A stretch of DNA of 64,000 bases from CAVVFX01 sp963747535 (GTDB lineage: Bacteria; Acidobacteriota; Terriglobia; Bryobacterales; Bryobacteraceae). Positions 25,033-34,100 of this stretch are shown here, one piece after another. The notes below the pieces were generated by a model. That model saw only the letters and a list, made by a program, of their open reading frames with translations, was not told where the DNA came from and did not search any database. Position numbers and translations under genes: made by a program. Positions within the stretch are counted from its first letter, which is position 1; the number at the start of each line of letters is the position of its first letter. The stretch spans positions 62,001 through 126,000 of the forward strand of contig CAVVFX010000015.1 in assembly GCA_963747535.1 (NCBI GenBank), given 5' to 3'.

Positions 25033-26406
25033 TTAGAGACGTTTGGACCACACGAAGTATGGGTAGGTGTATATGCTGTGCTGTCCAGCCTCATGGAGGT
25101 ACTCTCCGGAAAAAAGAGTTCCCAGGCCGGTTGCGGTGGTGAAGCCATGCGGCCAGCTGTAAATCACCTGAAGTTCCAGACCCTCACCCACGTGCGTGCT
25201 GGTCGCAGTGCGATCCAGAATCGCGCTTGTGCCACTCGAGTTGTAGAGACCGTCCTGCGTGCTGGCCAGATAGATGTCGCGGAAATCGACCAGCACTTTA
25301 AGATTTTTCAGCGGCGCGACATCCACCCCGGTGCGAAGGTTGCGGATGTTCTGCCATCCAAATAACCCCGTGAGGCTCGAGAACGGCCAGTTGCCGCCAT
25401 AGAGTTGATCGAAGGTCCTCCGGACGCCGTCTTTCGGATTGTTGTCACCCGACGCGTGACTGAAATCGCCGCTGACGCGTGGTCTCCATCCCTCCCGCGA
25501 AATCGTCCATCCCAGTGTATATGTGCCTCCGAGAGCCGAGACGCGATCGCTCGCATAACTGCCCCCTTCGTGCAGCAGTTCAAAACTATAGTCGAGACGC
25601 CGCGCCTTGCCGGCAAAGCGCAGGCCCGGGATAAACAAGGTGGACTCGCCGGTCGGGCCGCCCAGTTCGCTCACCACGTCCAGCTTCGTCTTGACGAAGA
25701 AATAGGGCTCGAGAGTGGCCCCGGGTATCAGTTTGTCGAACGCATTATAGGTGCCGTAAAAATGCTCGCCGGGCTTGTGACGATCAAAACCCTCCCCATT
25801 GGGAGTTACCACGGAGCCTTCGAGGATCTCGAACTTCATCCCCGGCCGGTAAATCGCACTTCGGATGAGGTCGAATGATCGCCCCGAGTTGCTCCAGTCG
25901 AGCGAGGTGAAAATGTGGCCCGCGCCTAGCATAACTTCCTGCCTGCCGACGCGTACCCACTGGCCACGCCCTTCGCCGCCACCCAATTGTACGTAGCCCT
26001 GACGCAGATCGAACGGGTCCTGCAGCGACGCAGGGGGCACTCCGTGGTTATAGCCCCAGGCGCGCGTATCCTGCAATTGCGCAAAGACGCTGAACCATGA
26101 GGTTGGGACCAGGGCCACATCCAAACGGATTCGATCGAGATAGTAGCCGTCCGTGACGTTGCCCTTCATAGTGACGATGCCGTCCTCCCACCTCCCGCGG
26201 ATTGATGCGTTAATGCGCAGCCAATTCGGCAGTGCGTCGTTCAAAATGCCTTTTTTGTCCGGGGATGCGGGGGTGACCGGAGATGTGGTCTTCGGTGGGT
26301 CGGCAGCTACCGGAGACGCCGCCTGGGTCTGCGCAGTCAGCGCATCGGGCTGGGCGGCAACAACGGCGAGGCCCAGCATCGTGGCAAAGAATAGCCCGTT
26401 TTTCAT
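25033..26406 (-). CDS. Alginate-export-type outer-membrane porin
   Basis: 457 residues. A signal peptide (MKNGLFFATMLGLAVVAAQPDALTAQ) and a Pro/Thr-rich linker precede a beta-barrel with alternating aromatic strands. Segments such as WLRINASIRGRWEDG, DRIRLDVALVPTSWFSVFAQLQDTRAWGYNH, LRQGYVQLGGGEG and WVRVGRQEVMLGAGHIF match the alginate_exp family seen widely in Acidobacteriota and Bacteroidota. It ends with an aromatic-rich strand (HSIYTYPYFVWSKRL). It is probably a passive channel for an anionic or organic solute; the alginate role itself is not implied. Confidence 0.8.
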   Translation of the reverse strand: MKNGLFFATMLGLAVVAAQPDALTAQTQAASPVAADPPKTTSPVTPASPDKKGILNDALPNWLRINASIRGRWEDGIVTMKGNVTDGYYLDRIRLDVALVPTSWFSVFAQLQDTRAWGYNHGVPPASLQDPFDLRQGYVQLGGGEGRGQWVRVGRQEVMLGAGHIFTSLDWSNSGRSFDLIRSAIYRPGMKFEILEGSVVTPNGEGFDRHKPGEHFYGTYNAFDKLIPGATLEPYFFVKTKLDVVSELGGPTGESTLFIPGLRFAGKARRLDYSFELLHEGGSYASDRVSALGGTYTLGWTISREGWRPRVSGDFSHASGDNNPKDGVRRTFDQLYGGNWPFSSLTGLFGWQNIRNLRTGVDVAPLKNLKVLVDFRDIYLASTQDGLYNSSGTSAILDRTATSTHVGEGLELQVIYSWPHGFTTATGLGTLFSGEYLHEAGQHSIYTYPYFVWSKRL

Positions 26407-26464
26407 GCTGGTCTCTGATCGGCAGAGTCAGCCGAAAACATTAGGGTGGGTGAGGGGAATTTGC

Positions 26465-26509
26465 GGCTGCTGCGCAGCCGGACAGACCACAGAAGACGAT
26501 GGTCTGTCC
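26465..26509. repeat. Dispersed palindromic repeat, family A, copy 4 (complete, compensated)
   Basis: First hairpin GGCTGC-TGC-GCAGCC (26465-26479). Second hairpin GGACAGACCA (26480-26489) / TGGTCTGTCC (26500-26509). Compared with copy 1, the third stem pair changed from G:C to A:T on both arms, so pairing is kept. Confidence 0.8.
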
Positions 26510-26530
26510 TACGGAGTGCTGGAGCGGAAG

Positions 26531-27202
26531 CTAAGAAAGGTAGAAGAGGCTTAACCTGGGGATGTTAGCTTTCTCGAGGAGAGCGCGATCGAGGTACTGG
26601 CGCTCCAGCATGGCCAGTTGGTCCGCGGTCATCTTGCTGCGGTAGGGACGGAGCTGATTGTCCAGCGACTTTCTCGACGCCAGGGCTTCTTCTTCGGACT
26701 GACGCGCACGCAGGACCGCGATCAATTTCTGCTCTACGACTCCGAGGCGCTGCTCCAGGTCCTCGAGGTCATCGAGGGGTCCGGCGAGGAGGTGCTCGAG
26801 AGAGCCGGCGGCTTCATCGAAGCCGGCTCTGCGAAGGACTGTGGCGTTGGCGGTGAGATAGGTTTGCACCTCGCCAGGCTCGAAGGGCGGTGCCTCAGTC
26901 TTCGCGGGGCTTGGCTGGCCGGTACCCGACATGCGCTGCGCTTCGCTGAGGACAGCCTGGGCGCAGAAGGCGACGGAGTTCACCATCTGGGTCTTTTTGG
27001 GTTTAGCCCGCCACTTCTCGAACGCGAGATCAATGCCGCGCAGGACGGCCTCAAGCGGCACTCCCGCAAACTTCCAACTTTCGACTAAGGCCCAGTCCAG
27101 CGGGGACAGCCGGAAGATACTGGTGCCGCGGGCGCGCTGGAAGTGCTCCTCGATCTCGGTGTAGTAGTTGAAGTAGTTATAGGTGAGATCGGGATCGTTC
27201 AT
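26531..27202 (-). CDS. Conserved hypothetical protein downstream of birA
   Basis: 223 residues, soluble and helix-rich. The N-terminal part (YNYFNYYTEIEEHFQRARGTSIFRLSPLDWALVESWKFAGVPLEAVLRGIDLAFEKWRAKP) looks like a compact helical domain. A linker (SGTGQPSPAKTEAPPFEPGE) and a coiled-coil-prone C-terminal half (LEDLEQRLGVVEQKLIAVLRARQSEEEALASRKSL) follow. No family with a known role was recognised. It overlaps the birA stop by 4 bp, so it belongs to the birA transcript. The function may be linked to replication or regulation by the SPLDW-type domain, but that is a guess. Confidence 0.75.
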   Translation of the reverse strand: MNDPDLTYNYFNYYTEIEEHFQRARGTSIFRLSPLDWALVESWKFAGVPLEAVLRGIDLAFEKWRAKPKKTQMVNSVAFCAQAVLSEAQRMSGTGQPSPAKTEAPPFEPGEVQTYLTANATVLRRAGFDEAAGSLEHLLAGPLDDLEDLEQRLGVVEQKLIAVLRARQSEEEALASRKSLDNQLRPYRSKMTADQLAMLERQYLDRALLEKANIPRLSLFYLS

Positions 27203-27954
27203 GCCGGCCGGACCCCTCCGGCAAGCACCGTTTCCACAGTGCCATCGGGCTTCAGGATGCGAAGGAAACCGTAGTCGTCGAGGCCCGCGGTGACGCCTTC
27301 AATCTGGCGGTCACCCATATCGACGTAGACGCGCTTCCCTTTGGTGTAGCTGGAAGCACGGGTGAATGCGGCGAGGATCGCTTCTTTGCCGGCTTCATCG
27401 AGCATCTTTGAGAAGGCAGTGGCGGATTCGATCAGGGCGACGAGGAGGTCAGCGCGATCGTAACGTTGTCGAGTGGCGATACGGATGGAGGTGGCGAGAC
27501 CGGCAATGTCGTCGGGGAAGGTCTCGTGATTGACGTTGATGCCGATGCCGGCTACGGCGGCGTCGCCGGCCAGTTGGACGAGGATGCCGGCGGTCTTCCG
27601 GTCGTTGAGCATGACATCGTTGGGCCAGCGGAGGTCGCACCGGATGCCGGCGACGCGGGCAATGGCTTCGGCGGTGGCGAGGCCCAGTGCGAGAGTCAAG
27701 ACCGGGCGGGTTGCGGGTTCGATGGGCGGGTAAAGGACGAGCGAGACGTAGAGTCCGGAGTCGGGTTCAGAGTGCCAGGAGTGGCCTTGGCGTCCTATGC
27801 CAGCGGTTTGTTCGCCGGCGACTACGGCGGTGCCCGAGGGAGCTCCGGCTTCGGCGAGCCTGGTGGCTACCGGTTGGGTGGAAGGGAGGGAATCGTAATA
27901 CTCGATGGGGTTGTTGGGAAGGGCCCGGCGGACTCGGGCGATGTCTAGAGACAC
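27199..27954 (-). CDS. birA: Biotin--[acetyl-CoA-carboxylase] ligase
   Basis: Attaches biotin to the biotin carboxyl carrier protein through biotinyl-AMP. 251 residues with the catalytic domain only and no N-terminal helix-turn-helix, so it is a monofunctional ligase. Motifs are YYDSLPSTQPVATRLAEAG, the ATP/biotin loop GEQTAGIGRQGHSWHSEPDSGLYVSLVLYP, LRWPNDVMLNDRKTAGILVQ with the catalytic Lys, and GIGINVNHETFP. A short C-terminal SH3-like domain (GKRVYVDMGDRQIEGVTAGLDDYGFLRI) is also present. A family B repeat separates it from nadC upstream; the next gene overlaps by 4 bp. Confidence 0.95.
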   Translation of the reverse strand: MSLDIARVRRALPNNPIEYYDSLPSTQPVATRLAEAGAPSGTAVVAGEQTAGIGRQGHSWHSEPDSGLYVSLVLYPPIEPATRPVLTLALGLATAEAIARVAGIRCDLRWPNDVMLNDRKTAGILVQLAGDAAVAGIGINVNHETFPDDIAGLATSIRIATRQRYDRADLLVALIESATAFSKMLDEAGKEAILAAFTRASSYTKGKRVYVDMGDRQIEGVTAGLDDYGFLRILKPDGTVETVLAGGVRPA

Positions 27955-27975
27955 GAGGTGACCTCCCGACGGCTA

Positions 27976-28012
27976 AGCGACCTGGGGGTCGCTTGCGGAC
28001 GAGGGCGTCCGC
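27976..28012. repeat. Dispersed palindromic repeat, family B, copy 1
   Basis: First hairpin AGCGACC / GGTCGCT (27976-27982, 27987-27993), loop TGGG. Second hairpin GCGGACG / CGTCCGC (27995-28001, 28006-28012), loop AGGG. It sits between nadC and birA on what is otherwise a tight minus-strand operon. Confidence 0.8.
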
Positions 28013-28030
28013 CCCACACTTCACGGAGCA

Positions 28031-28837
28031 TCACAACAGCTCCAGGCGAAAACTGATATCTACTGCCGGGGCGGAGTGGGTGATGGCTCCGGAAGAGACG
28101 AAGTTGGCTCCGGTTTCAGCGTAGGCGCGGATGTTTTGCAGCGTGACACCGCCGGAGATTTCGACGGTGGCGCGTCCGGCGATTTCGCGGATCCAGTCGG
28201 CGGCTTCGACCGGAGTGAGGTTGTCGAGCAGGAGTTTGGTGGCGCCGAAGCCGAGAGCTTCGCGGAGTTCGGCCCGGGTGCGGACTTCGATCTCGATCGG
28301 CAACTGGCTGGCTGCGCGCGCGTTCTTGAGCGCCCGGACGATCCCGCCGGCGGCTGCTATGTGGTTGTTCTTGATCAGGATGGCGTCGTAGAGGCCCTTA
28401 CGGTGATTGGTGACTCCACCGGCGGCCGCGGCGCGCTTTTCCAGGAGGCGGAGGCCCGGGGTGGTCTTGCGCGTGTCGAGGACTTTGCAGCTGGTCCCCT
28501 TCACCTGGTTGACAAACGCGCGCGCCATGGTAGCGACTCCGCTGAGACGCTGGAGGAAATTGAGGGCGGTTCGCTCACATTCGAGCAGCCTGCGAGCTTG
28601 TCCACGAACTTCGGCGATGGTCTCGCCGTTGCGGACTTCGTCGCCATCGTGCTTGCGCAGGTGGAGCTGATCGTACATCAGGGACAGGACTTCGGTTCCG
28701 GCGAGGACGAGGTGCTGGCGCGCGACGAAGAGGCCAGTCGCGCGACGGTCGGCGGGGACGCAAGCTTCACTGGTGACATCTCCGGTGCCGATGTCCTCTT
28801 CGAGCGCGCGGCGGACGGCTTGTGCTACGTCGGTCAT
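28031..28837 (-). CDS. nadC: Nicotinate-nucleotide pyrophosphorylase (carboxylating)
   Basis: Quinolinate phosphoribosyltransferase: quinolinate plus PRPP gives nicotinate mononucleotide, the last dedicated step of de novo NAD synthesis. 268 residues. Landmarks: VRRALEEDIGTGDVTSEACVPADRRATG at the N-terminus, RTALNFLQRLSGVATMARAFV, VLDTRKTTPGLRLLEKRAAAAGGVTNHRKGLYDAILIKNNHI with the substrate-binding Arg, Lys and His, then IEIEVRTRAEL and VEISGGVTLQNIRAYAETGANFVSSGAITHSAPAVDISF. Normal length. Its start overlaps the valS stop by 4 bp. nadA and nadB are not in the window. Confidence 0.96.
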   Translation of the reverse strand: MTDVAQAVRRALEEDIGTGDVTSEACVPADRRATGLFVARQHLVLAGTEVLSLMYDQLHLRKHDGDEVRNGETIAEVRGQARRLLECERTALNFLQRLSGVATMARAFVNQVKGTSCKVLDTRKTTPGLRLLEKRAAAAGGVTNHRKGLYDAILIKNNHIAAAGGIVRALKNARAASQLPIEIEVRTRAELREALGFGATKLLLDNLTPVEAADWIREIAGRATVEISGGVTLQNIRAYAETGANFVSSGAITHSAPAVDISFRLELL

Positions 28838-31482
28838 GAGTGCTTGAGTAAGGCTCCCAGCTTGTCACCCTGGATCTGGTATTCGGCCAGTTTGAGCCGC
28901 ATCCCTTCAGTCACGTGCGCGGGGGCTTTGGCCAGGAACTTGTCATCGCCGAGTTGACGTTCCAGATTGGCGATGTTCTTCTCCACCTGTTCCAGGTCCT
29001 TTTTCGCGCGTTCGCGTAGAGCTTGCATTTGCTCCGCCGGGAGGTCGAGAACCAGGTCGAACTCGGGGGTGGATCGCACGGCTGCGGCGTGACCAGGGGC
29101 CGCGCCTTCCTCGAATTCGAGCGTCACGTTGGCGAGTTTGGCGATGGCTTCGCGCTGTGCGCGGGCGATGTCGAGAATGGCGCATGGGCCGTACAGGGTG
29201 CCGTCGAGCAGCACGCGCGGATCGATCTTCAGCTCCGCCCGCATGTTGCGCGCGAAGGTGATAATGTTCTGGAGCACGGTCATGGCGTGCTCGGCTGCGG
29301 GGTGGGCGAGATCCGGGCGAGGTTCGGGAAAACGCGCCAGTGAGACGGATATCGGACGGCCCGGCGTATTCACGGTCGCGCGCTGCCAGAGCTCTTCGGT
29401 GAGGAAGGGCATCACGGGGTGCAGCAGCCGCAGCGAGGCTTCAAAGACGGCGAGGATGTTGGACCAGTCGTCGTTGCGGCCGGAGTTCTCGGTGAACCGG
29501 AGCTTCTTCAGCTCGATGTACCAATCGCAAAACTCGCTCCAGAAGAACTGCCAGACAGACTGGGCGGCTTCGTGATAGCGGTACGACGCGATGGCGCGAT
29601 TGACCTGCCCGGCACAGGCGTTGAGGCGGCTGAAGATCCAGCGGTCTTCGAGGGCGTCGCCTTGGATGACATAGTTTGCGGGGTCCTCCGGAGTCCAGGG
29701 TTCGACCCCGGAGCGCTCCATGTTCATAAACAGGAAGCGGGCGGCGTTCCAGATCTTGTTGGCGAAGTTGCGGGCGCTTTCGAGGCGGTCGGGGCTGAAA
29801 ACGATGTCGGTGCCGGGGGCGGCTCCGATGAGCAGCGCCATGCGAACGGCGTCGGTGCCGTATTGTTCGGTGACGACCAGCGGGTCGATCACGTTGCCCT
29901 TGGTCTTGGACATTTTCTGTCGCTCGGCGTCGCGGACCAGGCCGTGGATGTAGACCGTGCGGAACGGGACGTCGTGCATAAACTCGATGCCGAGCATGAT
30001 CATACGGGCGACCCAGAAGAACAGGATATCGAAACCGGTGATCAGCAGGGTGGTCGGGTAGAAGGTCCGCAGGTCCTCGGTTTGTTCGGGCCAGCCGAGG
30101 GTCGAGAAGGGCCAGAGACCGGAGCTGAACCAGGTATCGAGGACGTCGGGGTCCTGGACGAGGTGCGTGTGGGTGCATTTTGTGCACGTTTCGGGCGCTT
30201 CGCGGGCGACGATGACCTCGCCGCAACCCTGGCAATGCCAGGCGGGGATGCGGTGTCCCCACCAGAGCTGGCGGGAGACGCACCAGTCGCGGATGTTGTA
30301 CATCCACTCGTTGTAGGTCTTGACCCAGTTCTCGGGGACGATCTCGATGGCCTTGGATTCGACTGCCTGGATGGCTTTTTCGGCCAGCGGCTTGGTGCGG
30401 ACGAACCATTGGGTGGAGATGAGCGGTTCGATGACCGTCTTGCAGCGGTCGCATTTGCCGATGCTGAGGGTGTAGTCCTCCACCTTTTCAAGGAGGCCTT
30501 CGCGCTCGAGGTCGGCGACGACGCGTGTGCGGGCTTCGAAGCGGTCGAGACCCTGGTAGGGCCCGCCGGCCATGGTGATGTTGGCGAGTTCGTCGATGAC
30601 CTTGATTACGGGGAGGTTGTGGCGCTTACCGGCTTCGAAGTCATTGGGATCGTGGGCGGGAGTGACTTTGACGACGCCGGTGCCGAATTCGGGATCGGCG
30701 AGGTCGTCGAGGATGATGGGGATCTCGCGGCCCATGAGCGGGAGGCGGACGGTCTTGCCGTGGAGGTCCTGATAGCGGGGGTCTTTGGCGTTGATGGCGA
30801 CGGCAGTGTCGCCGAGCATGGTCTCGGGGCGGGTGGTGGCGACGACGAGGTGACGGTCGGTTCCAATGACGGGGTAGCGGATGTGCCAGAGGTGGCCTTG
30901 GGTTTCCTGGTGGGCGACTTCGAGGTCGGAGAGCGCGGTGCGGCAGCGGGGGCACCAGTTGATCATGTAGGTGCCGCGATAGATGAGGCCCTTTTCGTAG
31001 AGGCTGACGAAGGCTTCGCGGACGGCATGGGAGAGTCCCTCGTCGAGGGTGAAGCGCTCGCGCGACCAGTCGCAGGACGCGCCCATGCGGATCATCTGGC
31101 GTTTGATGGTGCCGCCGGATTCGGCTTTCCACTGCCAGACACGGCGCTCGAACTCTTCGCGACCGAGCATATGGCGGTCGAGGTGTTCTTCGGCAAGCTT
31201 GCGTTCGACGACCATCTGGGTAGCGATGCCGGCGTGGTCGGTGCCGGGGAGCCAGAGGGTCGTGATTCCGAGCATGCGGTTCCAGCGGACGGTGACGTCA
31301 ATCTCGGTGTGCTCAAGCATGTGGCCCATGTGGAGGGAGCCGGTGACGTTGGGCGGCGGGATAACCAGGGAGAACGTCCTGGCGCCTGGCTGGGAGTTGG
31401 CGCGGTAGAGGTTCTGGTCGATCCACCACTGTGCCCAATGCGGCTCAAACCGCTGAGGTTCATAGACTTTCTCTAGTTGCAT
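28834..31482 (-). CDS. valS: Valyl-tRNA synthetase
   Basis: Charges tRNA-Val. 882 residues from the ATG 31482, chosen because the family N-terminus begins MQLEKVYEPQRFEPHWAQWW; the frame is open upstream to 31635 but that part is unrelated. The class I signatures are HMGH (residues 51-54, the HIGH motif) and KMSKTKGNVIDP (the KMSKS loop with a final T). An editing CP1 domain (TTRPETMLGDTAVAI, FGTGVVKVTPAHDPNDFEAG) and zinc-type Cys pairs (CDRCKTV, CQGCGEVI, CTKC) are visible. A C-terminal coiled-coil arm ends the protein (LPAEQMQALRERAKKDLEQVEKNIANLERQL). It is the first gene of the valS-nadC-birA run. Confidence 0.97.
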   Translation of the reverse strand: MQLEKVYEPQRFEPHWAQWWIDQNLYRANSQPGARTFSLVIPPPNVTGSLHMGHMLEHTEIDVTVRWNRMLGITTLWLPGTDHAGIATQMVVERKLAEEHLDRHMLGREEFERRVWQWKAESGGTIKRQMIRMGASCDWSRERFTLDEGLSHAVREAFVSLYEKGLIYRGTYMINWCPRCRTALSDLEVAHQETQGHLWHIRYPVIGTDRHLVVATTRPETMLGDTAVAINAKDPRYQDLHGKTVRLPLMGREIPIILDDLADPEFGTGVVKVTPAHDPNDFEAGKRHNLPVIKVIDELANITMAGGPYQGLDRFEARTRVVADLEREGLLEKVEDYTLSIGKCDRCKTVIEPLISTQWFVRTKPLAEKAIQAVESKAIEIVPENWVKTYNEWMYNIRDWCVSRQLWWGHRIPAWHCQGCGEVIVAREAPETCTKCTHTHLVQDPDVLDTWFSSGLWPFSTLGWPEQTEDLRTFYPTTLLITGFDILFFWVARMIMLGIEFMHDVPFRTVYIHGLVRDAERQKMSKTKGNVIDPLVVTEQYGTDAVRMALLIGAAPGTDIVFSPDRLESARNFANKIWNAARFLFMNMERSGVEPWTPEDPANYVIQGDALEDRWIFSRLNACAGQVNRAIASYRYHEAAQSVWQFFWSEFCDWYIELKKLRFTENSGRNDDWSNILAVFEASLRLLHPVMPFLTEELWQRATVNTPGRPISVSLARFPEPRPDLAHPAAEHAMTVLQNIITFARNMRAELKIDPRVLLDGTLYGPCAILDIARAQREAIAKLANVTLEFEEGAAPGHAAAVRSTPEFDLVLDLPAEQMQALRERAKKDLEQVEKNIANLERQLGDDKFLAKAPAHVTEGMRLKLAEYQIQGDKLGALLKHS

Positions 31483-32220
31483 GGGGAAATTCCAGTGTAG
31501 CGAAAGACAAAACATTGGGCCACGAATGAACACGAATGAACACGAATGACGGAGAGCAAGTTTCTTCCGAAAATTACCTGGCTGAAATGTTGCCTTGGCC
31601 GATAACTCGTTTGGGCGCAGAGTGTCAGCGGACATAAAGGAAAGCTAAATTTAGGTTCGTTCGGCAATATGGCTTGTCCGAATCCAACGGCGCAGTGGGA
31701 AAACTGCGCGCTGGTAGGTCCGCTTGCCATATCCCGCCAGTCCGATATGATGGCGAATCGCTCTTTCCGGTGCGGTTCAGTCATCGGCACGCTTCTCGCT
31801 CTTTGTCCGGGGGAACCGCAGCGTGCGCTCACAGCATGCCGGTCATGGCGCTTCGTTTTGCGGATCAAAGCCAATTTCTCGTAAGTGTATTTTTTTGTGT
31901 GGGTTGTGCAGGCATTGGCGGAAGTGGGGTGGGGGTTGTGGAGAGTCAGGCGGGTGCAGCGATGCGGGGTTTGTGTAGGGCCGGGCAGAGAAAACAGAAA
32001 AATGCTGGGACGAGTAAGGGTTGGGTCGGAGAAAAACGAGCTCGATTTCGATTGTTCGGTGGCGATGCCGCGGAGTTGACGTGCGTATTCCATTTCCAAT
32101 CCCAGGGTAGCCGACGGGTTCGGGGCTTAGCCGGGCTTCTGTCCGGAACTAGTTGATGCGATTGATCGAGAATTTCGTTCGGAGCTGTGACTTGGTTCGG
32201 CTGGTGGCTACGCGGCGCAA
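31483..32220. other. Non-coding stretch between valS and the deaminase gene
   Basis: 738 bp without a credible gene. Frames that are open here (for example 31674-32156 on plus and 31946-32380 on minus) read as low-complexity or Arg/Ser/Pro-rich and match no family. The stretch holds three tandem copies of a 10-bp unit next to valS (31521-31549). The valS promoter must lie here but was not resolved. Confidence 0.6.
31521..31549. repeat. Tandem 10-bp repeat CACGAATGAA, three copies
   Basis: CACGAATGAA twice and then CACGAATGA at the third position. It lies about 40 bp upstream of the valS start. Similar short repeats occur between genes in Acidobacteriota and Verrucomicrobiota genomes. No role is known. 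Confidence 0.8.
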
Positions 32221-32688
32221 TCATGCCCGGCGCACCGACACGCCGGTTTCCCTCAACATCAATTCGGCGAGTGTGTGCTGCTCGCTGTACCTGTCGCTTT
32301 GGTAACGCGACATCCGATCCGCGGAAACGATTACTTCCGATATACCAGCCTGGATGATCGCTCTCGCGCACTCGATGCATGGCATAAGCTCGACATAGAT
32401 TCTGGCACCGGCCAGCGCAACCCCGGTTCTGGCCGCCGAATAAATTGCATTCCTCTCCGCATGCTCGATCCAGACATACTTATCCGGACGGGTGGAACGT
32501 AAGCCTGTCGGGTCGTTTAACCCTTTGGGGAAAGTATTGCACCCTTCTACAAGCACCGTCTCTAGTCTAACGACCACGCACCCCACATGGGTGTCGGGAT
32601 CAGCGCTGGATTTACTCACGTCTCGGCATAGGGCAAGGTAGGCCCCGTCGTTCATTGCTTCCGGCGCGCGTGTCTTCTGATGGGGCAT
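32221..32688 (-). CDS. dCMP/cytidine deaminase-like protein
   Basis: 155 residues of the zinc deaminase (CDA/APOBEC) superfamily, deoxycytidylate-type. The zinc site is complete: HAERNAIYSAARTG (His and the catalytic Glu) and PCIECARAIIQAGI (two Cys). VGCVVVRLETVLVEGCNTFPKGLNDP matches dCMP deaminases that feed dUMP to thymidylate synthesis. AAGGA precedes the ATG at 32688. It lies 58 bp after a large NYN-like gene on the same strand, far from other nucleotide genes and next to a mobile element, so an accessory or defence role is possible. A housekeeping dCMP deaminase is the plain alternative. Confidence 0.85.
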   Translation of the reverse strand: MPHQKTRAPEAMNDGAYLALCRDVSKSSADPDTHVGCVVVRLETVLVEGCNTFPKGLNDPTGLRSTRPDKYVWIEHAERNAIYSAARTGVALAGARIYVELMPCIECARAIIQAGISEVIVSADRMSRYQSDRYSEQHTLAELMLRETGVSVRRA

Positions 32689-32746
32689 TTGGATGTCCTT
32701 TGGTCCGTGGAATCGCTGAAGGGGGTAGTTCGGCGGCCGCGTTGGG

Positions 32747-34018
32747 CTAGGTCCGGTTGGTTACGGTTGGGAGGTGCGGGCCAACGTACCCGATCATGAG
32801 GAGCCTTCGGGCCTCGTCCACCCGGTAGTGGATTCTTTGGTTCTCGGCTCTGCACTTCATGTGGTACTCAAACAGGAGGGATTCTCCGCTTAGTGTCCTG
32901 AAACGGCGCCGCTCCCCGTACGCGTTCATTGTTGGTTCGCTTTCGGGAGTGGGCGGTCCCGGAAGCTTGTCATGCTGGAAGCGCCCGCCCTTCCAGGCGA
33001 GCATTTCGCGATTCGCTGAGGCAAGTGCCTCCAGCACCCAGTTGAAATACCTTTCATTGCCCCTCAGGTCGCGGATTTGCCTCTTGGCCCCTTTGCATAT
33101 TTCGATTTTTGGGTACACGCTGCCGGCGTAGTCGATGAGGTCCTGGCCACTGCTAATCGACGGCTTGTTCTTGGGAGCTGGGCCCCAGCGTTCCTTCGCT
33201 ATTTCGGCCGCTACATCATGAATGTTGCTCCTCGCAATGAACGTAATGCAGCTGGAGTCGCTCGCCAAACTCCTATATTCGTTAGCAGACCCTAGAAAAC
33301 GGGCTACCCGCTCCTTGGTCCGTTCGAGGATCTCCGGATCCTTGTTAGCCCAATTTTTCCAGCCTTCAGGGTCCAGCGGACCTTTGTCGCCCAGCCGCTC
33401 AGTCAGCCGGGTACGTAAATTTATCAATGCGGCGGCAGTCCATTCGCGCACCTTGTCGCGGCGAGCCCTCGACTTGCGGTATTCGCGCCAGACGTCCTCG
33501 TGCCCCAGATGAGCCGCCGCCAAGTCGTCGTGGGAAAACGGTTTTACGTCGCGGCGGCCAAAGTCCTCTATTTCGAAATCGGGCGGCATTAGGACCATGG
33601 CCTGCTGGTTGGGGTACCTGCGGTCCAGAAAAGAGATCAGCGGCCCTTGTCGTTCGTGGTCGCGAAAAATCACTATAGCGTTTGGGGCCAGAGGCGCCTT
33701 GTCAAGCCAGGATATAGCAGCGGTTTCCGACTTAAACCGGTCGCCGACGATTAGGCGCGTCACCTCCCTACCCAGCACGCCGAGCCACAACTTCTGCCTC
33801 TCGTGCTTCTCAAAGGAGCGGAGTTCGCGGGGCGACACCTGTTCAGTTAGGTACCAGATACTTCCCATCTCGTACGAACTGCCGACGTGTTCCCTGACCT
33901 GTTGTCGGCCCAGCCGCGGAAAATCGCACCAGCCGTCTTTCAGTGCTGCCTTGGTCGACCCCAAGTAGAAGTCGGTCCCTTCAACGAACAAGTCGACTCG
34001 GTTCACAGGATTTCCCAC
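32747..34018 (-). CDS. Uncharacterised protein with NYN-like N-terminus and toxin-like C-terminus
   Basis: 423 residues, start GTG 34018. Residues 7-190 follow the order of a LabA-type NYN/PIN nuclease: RVDLFVEGTDFYLGS, GSIWYLTEQV, EKHERQKLWLGVLGREVTRLIVGDRF, NAIVIFRDHERQGPLISFLDRRYP, MVLMPPD and FSHDDLAAAHL. The central segment that usually holds further acidic residues seems missing. Residues 190-350 are helical with no recognised family. The last 60 (RRFRTLSGESLLFEYHMKCR, RIHYRVDEARRLLMIGYVGPHLPT) resemble a RelE/YoeB-like fold. It is probably cotranscribed with the deaminase. Assignments are by eye; the function is unknown. Confidence 0.6.
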   Translation of the reverse strand: MGNPVNRVDLFVEGTDFYLGSTKAALKDGWCDFPRLGRQQVREHVGSSYEMGSIWYLTEQVSPRELRSFEKHERQKLWLGVLGREVTRLIVGDRFKSETAAISWLDKAPLAPNAIVIFRDHERQGPLISFLDRRYPNQQAMVLMPPDFEIEDFGRRDVKPFSHDDLAAAHLGHEDVWREYRKSRARRDKVREWTAAALINLRTRLTERLGDKGPLDPEGWKNWANKDPEILERTKERVARFLGSANEYRSLASDSSCITFIARSNIHDVAAEIAKERWGPAPKNKPSISSGQDLIDYAGSVYPKIEICKGAKRQIRDLRGNERYFNWVLEALASANREMLAWKGGRFQHDKLPGPPTPESEPTMNAYGERRRFRTLSGESLLFEYHMKCRAENQRIHYRVDEARRLLMIGYVGPHLPTVTNRT

Positions 34019-34100
34019 TTGAGCCTCCGAATGACTAAAGCATACTACTTCGCTGGGAAGTGCGGGAGTCCGCTACGTCGGCCGTTGCTGGCCCATGCTC

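Noticed and set aside
29419..31476. Long open frame (685 codons) on the plus strand
   Set aside because: It is fully antisense to valS, Gly/Asp/Val-rich, and matches no family; such shadow frames are expected opposite high-G+C genes.
31521..31549. CRISPR-like short repeats
   Set aside because: Units of 10 bp in direct tandem without spacers, and no cas genes.
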